Shown here piece by piece: positions 9,340-20,592 of a stretch of 64,000 bases of DNA. How positions within the stretch are numbered: position 1 is the first letter of the stretch; each line of letters starts with the position of its first letter. Source of the stretch: Trichobilharzia regenti (taxonomy: Eukaryota; Platyhelminthes; Trematoda; Strigeidida; Schistosomatidae); contig OX235270.1 in NCBI GenBank assembly GCA_944472135.2, positions 149,683,632 to 149,747,631 of the forward strand, in the 5' to 3' direction. Under the pieces are notes generated by a model that was given only the letters and a program-made list of their open reading frames with translations, was not told where the DNA came from and did no database searches. Position numbers and translations under genes: made by a program.

Positions 9340-9880
9340 GGATTGGTCAGAAACACAACAGAAAAATCGACGAGGCATTCTCAGTGAATACAGGAGTAAG
9401 ACACACTGGCTACCTGACTGCCTATTATCACCAAGGATGATATTCTCAATTGGGCTGGGCTGCATTATTCACCAGACTGTGCACTGCGAGTTAGAAGGCA
9501 TGAATACGCTGGACCACCGATAACAAGGCTCTACAAGTTCTGGATTCCACGAGTGGATGATTCATGTCCAATGTCACACAAACTCGAAGACTCACAGTCA
9601 GGCGAGAACTGAAAACAGAATGGCTGAAGGGACTGGTTGGCTGGCAAGCTGGCTATCTGGCTGGCTGATTGGCTGACAGCGAAGACAAGACTCCAGGTGA
9701 ACATAAAGAGAGGAGATGGAGGTAATGAAGATAACCAACCAAGTAAAATTCTGAGTCGCATCATCCTGGAAAGAATAAAGGACACACCGGATACAGAACT
9801 CCGATCAGAACAAGCTGGCTGCATTCACGAAAGACAAATCATGTTCTGACCAAATTGCAGTTAACATTGTCTATCAAGGA
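9340..9880 (+). mobile_element. Two RTE-A fragments joined out of order
   Basis: 9360-9740 matches 16110-16460 (the RTE-A segment after the RT active site, including 'caaggatgatattctcaatt' and 'gtggatgattcatgtccaat'). It breaks off inside 'gataaccaacca' and continues at 9745 with 'agtaaaattctgagtcgcat' and 'catcctggaaagaataaagg', which in intact copies (20078, 63640) lies upstream of the first segment. So a downstream fragment precedes an upstream one. Confidence 0.65.
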
Positions 9881-10480
9881 AGATGATGGTGCAACGACAT
9901 GCGCGACAATTTTCCTAGCTGTTGCATTCGACATATCTTCTTATCTACCGTCTTCAGCAAACCCTCTACGCCTAACCTTAATATTAATCAGCATATGTTA
10001 TACGCTGCCTAACACGGGAACTGATACACCCCCGTGCAAAGTCTTACGCTGGAAACTTATTTAACTACATTTATACAAGTACTGGAAAGTTCTTTTTGTG
10101 CTTCGACTGCAACAGATCTAGTTATAGAACATACTGTCAACATTAGCTGATTATTTACTTCTTTTCAAACAGAATACTACATGACTAAATCAAAGTCCAA
10201 CAAATAAAAAATGAATTCAGTAAAAAGAAAACTGTACAGAAGTATTTAAACCCTTAGATGAAGAACTATGCTTTGTGTAAGTTGTATAAGAACACGATAG
10301 ACAAACACTTATGGATAGTGATAAAAAAAAAGCAGCAGCCTATACGATTAGACGATAAACTTTTGATTGTATGATGTTTATCACCTGGATCATATGTAGT
10401 TCAACTGGACATTAATAAAAAAAAAAACTTCATTGTGACGAATCGCAAACCTAAACAGTGATATCAGAAACACAAAAGAT
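9881..10480. other. AT-rich intergenic DNA
   Basis: No gene, RNA or assignable repeat recognised. Confidence 0.4.
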
Positions 10481-10610
10481 CAATAAAATATGGATGTGAA
10501 TAAAGCAAGAACAATAATTTTTGCAGAATAAAATGGTACCATCATAGACGTCTCATGAAATGCTTGCAGCACAAAGACATTAACATATACAATGAATTCA
10601 TTTTTAAACA
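10481..10610. mobile_element. PLE terminal (pLTR-like) fragment
   Basis: 'aataaagcaagaacaataat', 'gcagaataaaatggtaccat' and 'tctcatgaaatgcttgcagc' match 34620-34725 closely and, in part, 37236-37330 in inverse orientation. Confidence 0.5.
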
Positions 10611-10708
10611 AAAAATCAATCAGTTTATGTATACAATGCTAATAATAATCACTTTATATCAAACAACAATTATAATCATACACAATGAACTAATCAGATG
10701 AAAGGGGG

Positions 10709-10942
10709 ATGAAAATATCCAGTTACCAGTCAGGGCAAGCAAATACTTATGACCACATCTTTTGGAATGAATACCTCGGATTTCATGCAATTGATGGAGA
10801 TTGCTTCGGAAAACTCAAGAATAATTGTACTCTTTCGCTTATAGATAATTTCCAACGATCATGCGTTGTGCACATCATGGCCCGTGTCAAGGAAATGCCT
10901 GGCGTTGGCAACGTTGAGACCATTTATTCCCTTGAGACATAG
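10709..10942 (+). CDS. Unassigned 77-aa open frame
   Basis: An open frame with balanced amino-acid composition ('FHAIDGDCFGKLKNNCTLSL' in the middle). I recognise no domain, splice signals or repeat match. It lies between a PLE terminus and a SINE-A. It could be a decayed transposon segment, a host exon fragment or chance. Confidence 0.15.
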   Translation: MKISSYQSGQANTYDHIFWNEYLGFHAIDGDCFGKLKNNCTLSLIDNFQRSCVVHIMARVKEMPGVGNVETIYSLET

Positions 10943-10973
10943 GCTTTTCAGCACATGTTCAAAAAATCGCAGG

Positions 10974-11174
10974 TATTTATTTTATTTTTATTTTTGATTT
11001 ACAGCTTGATTCCACACTGTATTTTCGGTACAAGTATGGAATTTTCAGCGTGGATATCGGTAGCCCAAATTTTGCAGGCCGACCATAGACATCAGGTGTG
11101 CGTCGGTGCGGGCTCGAACCCCGGACCATGTGCATGGTCGGCGAGAGTCCTAACCACTGTGCCACCGACGCACA
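10974..11174 (-). mobile_element. SINE-A copy
   Basis: Minus strand. The head complement ends at 'gtgccaccgacgcac' (11174), the B box is in 'gggctcgaaccccgg', the body is 'tcggtagcccaaattttgca' and the tail is a T-rich complement at 10975-11000. It abuts a PLE endonuclease fragment (11179 onward), so it may have inserted into or truncated that element. Confidence 0.85.
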
Positions 11175-11640
11175 TTCTTTCAGTTTCTCCAATGTACATG
11201 TTCGCGCAGATACATGTAAATTTCTATACACAGTTGGAGATAACATAAGAAGGGTATACGCCGACTTTGGATTGCATCAAACAGCATGCTGTTCGATAAA
11301 CGGGAATCAGCTTAGCTGCAGGACAGGCTCTGACTAGTGACGTCCTCAATCTTCTGTTGACGAGTGCTGTAATATTTTCACCTTTAACATCAGGTTGAAT
11401 AGTGATGGGCTTTTCACCTACTGTCATTTCTCTGACTCTCCAGCCTTCACGTAGTCTGCACTAGTTAATCAACCTTTGAGGCTAACAGTAGCTTTTCAAC
11501 AGCCACCCGAGAAACATAAATTCTTCCTTATATATGTCCAAACCAAGTTCACTTTTAACAGTTTGAAAAAATTTGGGCATTGAATATATGACATTCATTA
11601 TAATAAAGGTTTTCTTGTATTTCCCAGTGAATGATAGTAG
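11175..11640 (-). mobile_element. PLE fragment: linker, start of GIY-YIG, flank
   Basis: The minus strand from 11460 to 11180 encodes a Penelope-like segment equivalent to 8300-8080: 'RRLRTSLVRACPAAKLIPVY', 'MQSKVGVYPSYVISNCVYRN' and then a Cys-containing stretch where the SINE-A begins. The GIY-YIG core itself is cut off. Further sequence at 11521-11640 recurs at 59830-59910 and 60240-60275, so it belongs to the same element type. Confidence 0.6.
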
Positions 11641-11949
11641 AATCATGTTAATGGACAGGTTTATTTAAGTTATGCTTACGCCTGAAAGTTGAATCACCAA
11701 CCTGACATTTGGGAGGACTTACCTCAAGGCCATCTGACAAGTACCTCAGATATCATTTGTATTATAGCCAGGATAGCGATCATTTTTTATCATTTGTAAC
11801 ATTGAAAATGATGACATATGAAGGAGCTTTTAAGCATACCAAACATCAAATGAAAAAGGACCATTATTTATTTGCTTCCCACCGGGAATCTGCTCAAATA
11901 GCTTTCAGTCATCTGAGGAGGCGTACTACCCACACAATAACTCTAACCG

Positions 11950-12153
11950 AATGCACAGTGGTTAGGACTCTCGCCGACCATGCACATGGTCCGGGGTTCG
12001 AGCCCACGCCGACGCACACCTGATATCTATGGTTGGCCTGTGAATTTTGGGCTACCGATATCCACGCTGAAAATTCCACACTTGTACCAAAAATACGGTG
12101 TGGAATCAAGCTGTAACCAAAAAATAAAAAATAAAAAAAATAAAAATAAAATA
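11950..12153 (+). mobile_element. SINE-A copy, 5' edge altered
   Basis: From 'gcacagtggttaggactctc' through B box 'gggttcgagccc', body 'tgggctaccgatatccacgc' and tail 'caagctgtaaccaaaaaata' followed by A-rich repeats. The first bases of the head are replaced ('ctctaaccgaat'). Confidence 0.85.
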
Positions 12154-13310
12154 TTATACGTTCACAGAAACCGATTTCTCATATGCTTGCCGAATATCTG
12201 TTATTGTACAAATGAACATTGGTTTTCGATTGTTTTGTATATAATCTGTGCGGTTATGCAGTCTTGTCTTTGGTTGGCATACCTCAAAAGTCGATCCTGC
12301 TAACAATAGATATTCTCAAGTCTTCACTCATGCTTTTTCTCATAGAGCGTTGTTCTTATACACTGTATACACCCTTTAGCACATTGTAGAACGTGAAGAC
12401 GTGATGCAGTATAGTGTATTAATCGGAGTCGGATATCATACTCAATAGAGGTTCATAATTACATGAATCTTTAGTTATAGATTACATTTAGTCCATGTAC
12501 TTCCGAATCGATGAAAATCTTCAATTTCTTCACGCCAAGGTTGTCTTTCATTTCATGAAATCGCTCCTTTTCTCGACGAAGCTTTTTGAGTTCAAGAGGG
12601 GAACGGTCAAATCGCATTGTTTGTGTTTCCCTTAGGCAACAAACACTGAAACGGATTCTGTGATAACATGTTGTATTTGTGATAGTATTATCTAGCAACT
12701 GTTGACTGAATAAGTCCCCGTTTATATTTTTTAATATACTTCTTATATTCTATGTATTTTCCTTACAGTAATATGCTATACTGACTTTTTTGCAGTGCAC
12801 TCATTATTCAGAACATTGAATGTTTATATGAATATTCCACAGAGTCTAAAACTTATGACTAATAAGGTTAAGTGCTCAGCATCCAGTCAGTGGCTCACGC
12901 GTTCGAACCACAGTCCAGCTTTGAACAACCACACATTATCACTAGTCTTCGGACAGTATGTGTTGTTCATTGTTAACCTCAGAGCAACGCGTAATCTTGC
13001 AAGAAACTAAAATTATCGATCACTTTTAGCAACTTTAATTTGTTCAACAATAAAAGGAAACTTTGATTTCAAAGTCAGGCTACCAGAGAATGTTTTAATA
13101 CAACGACATGTTGTTCTTCTATCGCCCCCACCCCCCACTTATAGACAAAGCTTCAACTAAAATATTTTTCTAAAAGGTTTGATGGACGGGTTTGTATATT
13201 TATGGTTTTCTGTTTGCAAAAGTTTGGTGAGACAATTCAAAGATATATTAGCCTAGGGATGTTACTCCAACCACTAAATCTGAATTAATTCGTTACTTTT
13301 AATCCTTTTA
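12154..13310. other. Intergenic DNA with unassigned minus-strand frame
   Basis: A 75-codon minus frame at 12471-12698 is Lys/Arg/Glu-rich ('LELKKLRREKERFHEMKDNL') and could be a coiled-coil-like exon or transposon remnant, but nothing identifies it. Near 12895-12975, 'cacattatcactagtcttcg' recurs at 25585-25610 as 'gcattatcactagtcttcac', an uncharacterised repeat. Confidence 0.25.
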
Positions 13311-13312
13311 TC

Positions 13313-13342
13313 GTGTATATATATATATATATATATATATAA
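13313..13342. repeat. (TA)n microsatellite
   Basis: About 14 TA units. Shorter TA runs are at 13602-13622. Confidence 0.9.
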
Positions 13343-13885
13343 TCTCTGGTGGCACAAGTCTACAATAACTCCCAACAATGTATATGGTCATATTAACAGA
13401 TGAAATGCATTTAGGTTTTAAGTTTTTAGACGAAGTCGAATTTTCAAAATCAAGTAATTTATCATGCATCAAATGATATCAAAGTTTGAAAACCAAGTTT
13501 TAAAAAAAGGTAACTGAGATGAGACAGATTTTAAAAAGAATGCTGAATCCTGCAGATGAATAATTAATAAGTTATTTTATGTTGTCCAGTAGACTGTAAC
13601 AAAGATATATATATATATATAATGCCGAAAGTCAGTTTGTCTATCCAAACTTCTGGTCGAAAAGAATTCAGTAGTTTGATCCAATAACTAAAATCCTTTC
13701 TTAAACATAGATCGATCGTTTTCCCTCACGTCAGGCAGAGTCAGCTGAGGGAGAAACTAGTTTTTTTAGACAGTCTAATTTGATAAACGCATGAAATATT
13801 TTAAAGAAAATGACAAAAAGGAAAGAAAGAAAGAAAGTGCTTATCGCTAATAATAACAACCTGTTGTAATGATTATATAAGATAA
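13343..13885. other. AT-rich intergenic DNA
   Basis: Short (TA)n at 13602-13622 and a GAAA-rich run near 13820-13840; no gene recognised. Confidence 0.5.
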
Positions 13886-14275
13886 CATCTGAAAAGGTTA
13901 AGTTTTCTCCATTTATGCATAGCCGAAGCTCTAACTATGCATGGACAGAAACCTAAATTATGTATTCAAAAATGTTTTGTTAAACTCTTTTCTTCACGTT
14001 GGTTATAGTAATGTTCTTTTCTTTTCTTTTATTCTATTTTACCACTTGAATTCATTCCACACTTCACTTTATCTTCACCGTCTTTATTGTTATCATCTTA
14101 CTGTTAATTTTTCAAACAACCTATCAACAATTTTAAAATCTTTACACCAATTCACTTATAATCTAATCTTTAAAAGGTTTGTAACTCATCCACTTCAACT
14201 CTACCGCCTTAGTAGATCATTTTAGTTATCTTTATTCTAATCATATATGCAATATTGATTGAACAATTTCCAAGG
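13886..14275 (+). mobile_element. PLE fragment (left half, split by RTE-A)
   Basis: Matches 32735-33060: the end of the GIY-YIG ORF ('tgcatagccgaagctctaac', 'gacagaaacctaaattatgt', 'gttttgttaaactctttt') and the following pLTR ('ttataatctaatctttaaaa', 'actcatccacttcaactcta'). The element resumes at 15121 after the RTE-A insertion. The last 11 bp (AATTTCCAAGG, 14265-14275) are duplicated at 15121-15131. Confidence 0.75.
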
Positions 14276-15120
14276 CGAAAGCCGACAAACTGGTCGAAGA
14301 AGCAGCCGGCGAAGACAGGACTCCAAGTGAACATAGACAAGACGGAGGTGATGAAAATAACCAACCAACCAACAACAACAACAGCACCAACATCCAGTAC
14401 CAATCACCATCAACGGGAGGAATCTGAAAGAGGTTACTTCATTCACTCACTCACTTATCTAGGGAGCATTGTCTCAACTACAGCCAGTCGGAACGGACGA
14501 GGATGTCGAATCGAGACGAGAAACACATTCATCAATCAATCTGAAACAACCAATCGGGAAATCTTCGCCACTCAGCCAGCACCAACAACAAAATCCAGTC
14601 GAATTTTCAATACAAACGTCAGGTCAATCAGTTCTTCTATATGGATCAGAAACTTGGCGGGCGGGTGGGTCACAAAGAATATTTCCAACAGTCTGTTGCA
14701 GACCAGTCCTTTATCAACAACTGTCTTCGCTGGCTCTATACTGAAGATCAGATGGCCGGGCCGGGCCGGAAAGAATCACCGACAAGGAACTATGATAACA
14801 AACAAAACAAGAACCAGTCGCCAACCAATAAATATGCAGGAGAAAGTGGAAATGAACACTCGCTGAGGAGACCGCTGGGTGACATCACGCGCGGGTCAGG
14901 CCATTGCTGGAGTGGAACCAGGCCGAAAGGGAAGCACGCAACGAGTGGGACGTCAGTGCAAGGGTGACATGGAGGAGATAGTGTGACGAGGAGTGGAAAC
15001 ACTACGGACTGACATGGATGCAGGTGAAGAGTACAGCAGAAGACAGAAGCGAGTAGAGACGTGCAGTTGAAGCCCTATGTTCCACTAAGAACTCAAGGGA
15101 ACAATAATAATAATAACAAT
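14276..15120 (+). mobile_element. RTE-A 3' fragment inserted in a PLE, 11-bp TSD
   Basis: A 5'-truncated RTE-A variant. It begins within the C-terminal coding part ('cgaaagccgacaaactggtc'), includes the ACAACA-rich stretch, the 'gacatcacgcgcgggtcagg' block, and ends in 'ttccactaagaactcaaggg' plus an AAT tail. Exact 11-bp duplications of host PLE sequence flank it (14265-14275; 15121-15131), as expected for target-primed reverse transcription. A 203-codon frame (14255-14866) is open but is not the RT. Confidence 0.85.
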
Positions 15121-15240
15121 AATTTCCAAGGTCACTTAATGCCTTTTTATGTTATGTAAATACGACTGTACAGCTGACTTGAAAATGAAGTCACTGAAAA
15201 GAGACATTTCTTCACTGAACAGAAAACTGTGTTTGTCCTT
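15121..15240 (+). mobile_element. PLE fragment (right half)
   Basis: Continues the pLTR interrupted at 14275: 'tcacttaatgcctttttatg', 'aatacgactgtacagct', 'gaaaatgaagtcactgaaaa', matching 33075-33180. Confidence 0.75.
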
Positions 15241-15774
15241 AGGAATTAATGGATATATTTGGTATTTTTTAAATAAATAGTTTCCTTCAAATTTATTTAC
15301 TCACAGGTAATTTTAATGTTTCTATTATGATAATTATACAACGCAATCTGAACAAATACAAATTTTTGGTAATTTCCTGTGAGGTTTTACAAATACATAA
15401 CAAAATATTAATCATAGACAATTGTACCCAATGTGGTTGGTAGAATTGAAGTTCAGGCATATGAATTAGTGGATTATAACCGAGGTGATCATAATAATAA
15501 CAAGGAAAACTTCAGGCAAGTGCTAACTCACTCTCGGTACGAAGGCCAGCAAGTAGAATGCGTATACCTGTAGGAGATTAGATAATAGAGTGCTTAGTTT
15601 CAGAATAAATTGTGAAAATTAGGTTGATACATGCAAATGTAGCACAGTATGTTATTGATAATAAAGTTAACGGTAGAGATAAAGATAACACTAAATGTCA
15701 GTCTGTACGCAGAATAATCTTTCCAATAAATTCCGTTCAAGTTCTTAAAATTATGAAATATAATATATATCATT
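15241..15774. other. AT-rich intergenic DNA
   Basis: No gene or assignable repeat recognised. Confidence 0.4.
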
Positions 15775-17092
15775 GCAGAGATAGCATCATCCTGGAGAGA
15801 ATAAAATATGCACTGGATGCAGAACTCCCCCACCTGGAACAAGCTGCATTCAAGAAAGACAAATCATGTGCCCATCAAACTACAACTCAATCTATCATCG
15901 TCATCAAACAGAGTGTATAATGGCAGTCAAACCTCTCTCTACATCAACTTCTTTCATCGACTTCGAAAAGGCCTTCAAGAGATAGCGTTGACCAAGAAAC
16001 GATTTTGAAAATACTTCAACACTATGGCATGCAATAGCAAATTCTTTATCAACCTGATTCAACAGCTAACTATGTGACAGTACCACGTGTCAGGTAATCT
16101 ACAATGGAATACTCAGAGAGGCATTCTCAGTGAATACAGGAGTAAGACACGCTGGCTACCTGCCTGCCTATTATCACCAAGGATGATATTCTCAATTCGG
16201 CTGGGCTGCATTATTCACCAGACTGTTCACTGGGAGTTAGAAGGCATGAATACACTGGACCACCAATAAGAAGACTCTACAAGTTCTAGATTCCACGAGT
16301 GGATGATTCATGTCCAATGTCACACAAACTCGAAGACTCACAGTCAGGCGAGAACTGAAAACAGAATGGCTGAAGGGACTGGTTGGCTGATTGGCTGACA
16401 GCGAAGACAGGACTCCAGGTGAACATAAAGAGAGGAGATGGAGGTGGTGAAGATAACCAACCACCACCAACACCAATAGCAGCAGCAGCATTAACAGCAA
16501 CAACGACCAGTATCAATCACCATTAACGTGAGAGATTTGACACACTCCACTCATCCGGCTAGCGAGCATCGTTACAACTGCAGGAATTCGGAACGGGTGA
16601 GAAACGTGGTTAGTATATGACAAAAGGATTTCGAACAGCCAGTTAGAGACCTTTATGAACGGCTGTCACCTTCGCTGGCTGCATACTAATGATGAAATTG
16701 CCAGCTGACCACCAGGCCAGAAAGAATTAGCAATAAAAAACTCTGACTGGCTGGCGACAAACCAACAAACAAGAGGCGATCGCTCAACAAACGTGTAGGA
16801 AAAAGTGGAGATGGATTGGGCACACATTGAAGAGGCTGTTTAATGACATTGTGCGCAATGCAGGTTATCCCTCGTGTGGAATCTCAACGGGAGGCGAGTT
16901 GGTAATCGGTATGAGGCTGACATAGAGAAAATCATGTGAGAAAAAGGTGGAGGTGGAAGAGGAGGCAGAGATGGAAGATTATGGTCAATCGTGAGTCTAT
17001 CTGAAGAGGACGGCAGCCAAAAGAATAAAATGGAGGTGTGTTGTTTAAGTCCTATATTCGACTTGGAACCCAAAGAAATAATAATAATAACA
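15775..17092 (+). mobile_element. RTE-A LINE, 5'-truncated and decayed
   Basis: Starts in the RT fingers region ('agcatcatcctggagagaat', equivalent to 'RIILERIK'), passes the palm segment ('catcgacttcgaaaaggcct', equivalent to 'IDFEKAF'), the post-palm region and the long 3' region, and ends with 'gtcctatattcgacttggaa' plus an AAT tail. Frameshifts and stops break the ORF throughout. The 16100-16480 part is almost the same as 9350-9740. Confidence 0.8.
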
Positions 17093-17355
17093 GCCAGTTA
17101 TGCAGCGGATACATTTTTACGTAGAAAATCAGATTGGTTTTAAGGTGATGAAATAAAACAGTATTTGTGTGATAAACGTGCTGGGTTGAATGCAAATGCA
17201 AAATATTCCAAGATGGGGGATAATTAGGGTGATTCCGTGTATTTGCTGTAACTGCATTCATTCTAGCACTTCGTCGCATAAATTCCACTATTCAATTTCT
17301 CACCCCATAACTAATCTGTTATTCTACGTAAAAATTTATCCGCTGCATAACTGGC
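17093..17355. mobile_element. MITE-like element with 43-bp inverted repeats
   Basis: A 263-bp unit with terminal inverted repeats of about 43 bp. The left arm starts 'gccagttatgcagcggata' (17093) and the right arm ends with its complement 'tatccgctgcataactggc' (17355), with only a few mismatches per arm. The interior has no ORF for a transposase. It sits directly after the AAT tail of RTE-A. No clear target-site duplication was found, so the boundaries rest on the repeats alone. Confidence 0.65.
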
Positions 17356-17875
17356 CTTTATTGTATAGGACCATAAATACTATATTTTGTAGCTGTTATA
17401 AGCAGCAGAAGAGAAATTATTGAAAAGAATATTCTTTATTCATATCGGCATTTAATTCATGATATGAGAATACTTCACGCGCCTAAAAGATAACATTTTA
17501 AGTTACCTCTTATCACTGGGATGGATAACTATTCTAGGCTGTAGTTGCAGCCCAATGGAAGAAACAGAAATCCATAGACCGGGTTGATATTTTCTACAGC
17601 GATCGCCTGAACTAGGCTTAAGAATCGAAGGCGTACAAATATCAGGAATTGAGGTGCCACCTTATATGGAATTGTCAAAGTTGAGTCTTTGTCAGCTTTG
17701 TGCTCCATACCCAATAGGTGTGTTAGTATGGAACTCCTGACTGACTTCGTAAATCTTTTTCTTAAACAATCTGAACAATATACAAAGCCGACTTGTCATC
17801 CTGAGACCGAGCACTTCGGTCCAATCAATCGATGGGAAAATCAAAAATTCAATTCAATAATCTGAACAATACTCA
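17356..17875. other. Intergenic DNA with inverted Smα-like flank
   Basis: 17805-17860 ('gagcacttcggtccaatcaa', 'tcgatgggaaaatc') is the inverse of 3895-3935, i.e. the same short repeat that precedes the hammerhead remnant there. No ribozyme core is kept. The rest is unassigned. Confidence 0.35.
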
Positions 17876-17879
17876 AGCA

Positions 17880-18466
17880 GGCGATGATGGGCTTGCCGAT
17901 TCGATCTGCCTATGCAACTATCTAACAGTAATGTTGATGTTAGGCGTAGAGTGTTGGCCAAACACGGAAAATCAATCGACGAAGTTATAAAGTTACATAG
18001 ATTGAGATGGCTAGGTCACGTGCTGCGCACGCCTAAACATCGCCTCCCCCTCCCCGACGGGCATTACTAGCTGATATAGGTGCAGGTTGGAAAAGAGCCA
18101 GTGGTGGCCAAACAAAAACATGACCTCATCAATCCATGAAATCCTTGACAGTTAAACTGAGTCAGGTAGGGAGATGCAGACTCCCGGGTTGGGGCCCTCA
18201 GGACTCTAAGAATCAATGGCTGGAGACAATGGGTGACCTGGTTCAAAATCGTTGTCAATGGCCAGCGCAGATGTATTCAGTCTCTGTAATCTTTCATTTT
18301 TTATTTCTACCATTACCCATTCTGTTTCACTCTTATACTTGTGAAACTCTACTGATTCTCTTTACTTATCTTCTTTTCTGCCTTTGTGTGGTATTCGGAA
18401 CGTGGCAACTCAAACTGCTGCACTTCGGTGGCAAGTTCTATGTTGAATCGAGACAGACATTGTAGT
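17880..18466 (+). mobile_element. RTE-B 3' fragment
   Basis: Encodes, with breaks, the C-terminal region of the RTE-B ORF ('VRRRVL-KHGKSIDEVIKLHRLRWLGHVLR' pattern around 17945-18030), then 'ggccctcaggactctaagaa' and 'gacaatgggtgacctggttc'. The 3' UTR (18300-18466) ends in 'gtggcaagttctatgttgaa' and 'tcgagacagacattg'. It is 5'-truncated. Confidence 0.75.
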
Positions 18467-18829
18467 CACTTGCAGGTGATTCTTCATCAGGATTGGAATT
18501 GTACAATGATTGGTAAATTTTAAACAAAGTGATGCAGCAAAGAATGATTCATTAACCGCATTGGCTTTGATTACATGGCTATGATTAATATTTCATCATA
18601 CAGTTGTACTCGCAGGTAAACATAAGTCAAAGTCACCACTAAGTGCACACACTTGAATATCTAAGCGTGTCTAACTATGCACAATTAACCAAAATGAAAT
18701 GATACAGACGAAATTCACAGGATGTTTTGTCTTAGAAAAACAAGTTCAATTGGTTGGCAGGAGTGTTTTGCTTTCATAAATAGAGAGAAAATCGAATAAC
18801 CGTCCTGAAGAAGAAGAAGAAGGAGAACA
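18467..18829. other. Intergenic DNA
   Basis: Unassigned. A GAA run at 18806-18825 immediately precedes the RTE-A copy. Confidence 0.4.
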
Positions 18830-18860
18830 GGGGCCATACAACACTACTAATACTACCATT

Positions 18861-19076
18861 ATGAACGCCAAACTGGGACCAGACAACACAGGAGGAGAAC
18901 TCATCATGGGTAGAGAAGCTATCGGAGAAACGAATGAGAATGGAGAACTCTTCGCCGACTTCTGCGCCTTAAACGAACTAGTGATTGGTAGCAGTGTATA
19001 CAAACACAAAGATATCCACAAAGCCACATGGGTGCTACCAGATGGGCAAACCAAAAACCAAATTGACTTCATCTCA
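18861..19076 (+). pseudogene. RTE-A endonuclease domain, C-terminal part
   Basis: The first third of a 222-codon frame is the end of an APE-type endonuclease: 'MNAKLGPDNTGGELIMGREA' corresponds to the D-x-N catalytic region, then an N-G-E-L-F-A-D-F-C segment and 'KHKDIHKATWVLPDGQTKNQ' followed by 'IDFISM', the I-D-F/H motif. After about 19080 the open frame continues but no longer encodes the family sequence, so a frameshift is placed there. The N-terminal catalytic residues are missing. Confidence 0.7.
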
Positions 19077-19353
19077 ATGGTGCTCAAGGAAGTGGAGGCG
19101 CAGCCTACTGGACACAAAGGCAAGAAGAGGAGCAGACGTTGGCTCAGACCACTATCTCGTACAAGGGACAATCCAAACCAAATTAAAAGCTTTCAGGGAA
19201 ACAGGAGCTGCAGACAGACCACAAGCCAAGTTCAACACTCAAAAGCTGAAGGACCAGGCTACAAAGGACATCTTCATTGCAAGCATAAGGGACACAGCCT
19301 AGACACAAACCAACACCAGCGAAAAGGTCGGCGTCGAAAAGCACTGGGACAAA

Positions 19354-20592
19354 TTGAAAACGGTAGGCAGAAAGAAGAGACAGGACAAACAGTGGCTCAC
19401 TACGGACACTTGGAAACTAATAGAAGAAAGAAGGACAGTGAAACAAAAGATTATTCAGTGCACCGACGAGCAACAAAAACAGGAGTTGAATGCAAGCTAC
19501 AATACACTGAACAAAAGAGTAAAGAATAGTGCCAGGGAAGACAAAAGAAAATATTACGAAGCCGTGTCAAGTGAAGCAGAACAAGCTGCAGGCAAAGGAG
19601 CCCTCGCCACACTCTACCAAACAACTAGGAACCTATCGGGCAAACGTTCGACACAGATTAAGCCAGTAAAGGATAACAATGGAAAGTCAACCACCAAAGA
19701 GGTGGAGCAAAGAAAACACTGGGCTGAACACTTCAAAAGACTTCTAAATCGACCGCCACCTACAACGCGCCCAAAAATACCAACAAAAAAAGCAGAACTA
19801 CCTGTGAACATCGATCCTCCGACGAAATCAGAAATCCTGAATGCAATCAGGATGCTAAAAGCTGGGAAAGCAGCAGGACCAGATGGAATCCCTGCAGAAG
19901 CATTGAAAATGGACCCAGAGACAACAGCGAACTTAATGACACCACTACTGGAGAAGGTGTGGAAAGAAGGCAAAGTACCTGAGAACTGGAAGAAAGGATA
20001 CTTATTCAAACTTCCAAAGAAAGGAGACTTAAGTCAACGCAAGAACTGGCGCGGAATTCTGCTCCTGACCATTCCAAGTAAAATACTAAGCCGAATCATC
20101 CTGGAGAGAATCAAACAAGCCGTGGATGAAGAACTTCGACCGGAACAGGCCTTATGCAGGGGAAACAAATCATGTATTGATCAAATCGCTACTCTACGGA
20201 TCATCAGTGAACAAAGCTTGGAATGGCAGTCAGCCACCTCTCTATCTCGCTCAACTCCATCGACTTTGAAAAAACCTTCAATAGCGCAACGTCGATCGAG
20301 AGGTCATTTGGCAACAACTTCGCTATTACCAAGGGGTAACATCGACAATTATACATCTCATACAACAGTTATACGACAATGCTGCATGACAAGTAATCCA
20401 CAACGGGGAAACTTACGGAATCTTCCGAGGAGAAGTGAGGACAGGAGTGAGGCAAGCTGGCTGTCTGCTATCACCAATGATCTTCCTGACTGCAGTAGAT
20501 TAGATAATGCGACAGACAACGGGCAACGAGGAAACATGCATGAAATGGGCCCACACAAAAAAGAATTTGGGGGATCTGGACTTCGCCGATGA
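19354..20592 (+). pseudogene. RTE-A reverse transcriptase, frameshifted
   Basis: A 412-codon frame. Residues about 1-100 are the Lys/Glu-rich linker ('TDTWKLIEERRTVKQKI'). Residues about 155-185 carry 'IRMLKAGKAAGPDGIPAEAL' (RT motif 0/1), followed by 'LLEKVWKEGKVPENWKKGYL' and 'KLPKKGDLSQRKNWRGILLL' (motif 2 region), 'PSKILSRIILERIK' and 'ELRPEQALCRGNKSCIDQIA'. After about residue 295 the frame is wrong: the palm motifs that should read F-I-D-F-E-K-A-F are scrambled. The A-D-D box appears in another frame near 20580-20605 ('DFADDTCLISHKLED'). The protein would be inactive. Confidence 0.8.

Noticed and set aside
14255..14866. 203-codon plus-strand open frame as a gene
   Set aside because: It runs through the RTE-A 3' region in a frame that does not match the family protein and crosses the PLE/LINE junction; Asn/Thr-rich composition comes from the ACAACA repeat.
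18746..19171. 141-codon minus-strand frame over the RTE-A endonuclease
   Set aside because: Antisense shadow of the LINE; Ser-rich composition from complement codons. The same applies to the minus frames at 19614-20009 and 20358-20810 and the plus frames over 53977-57736.
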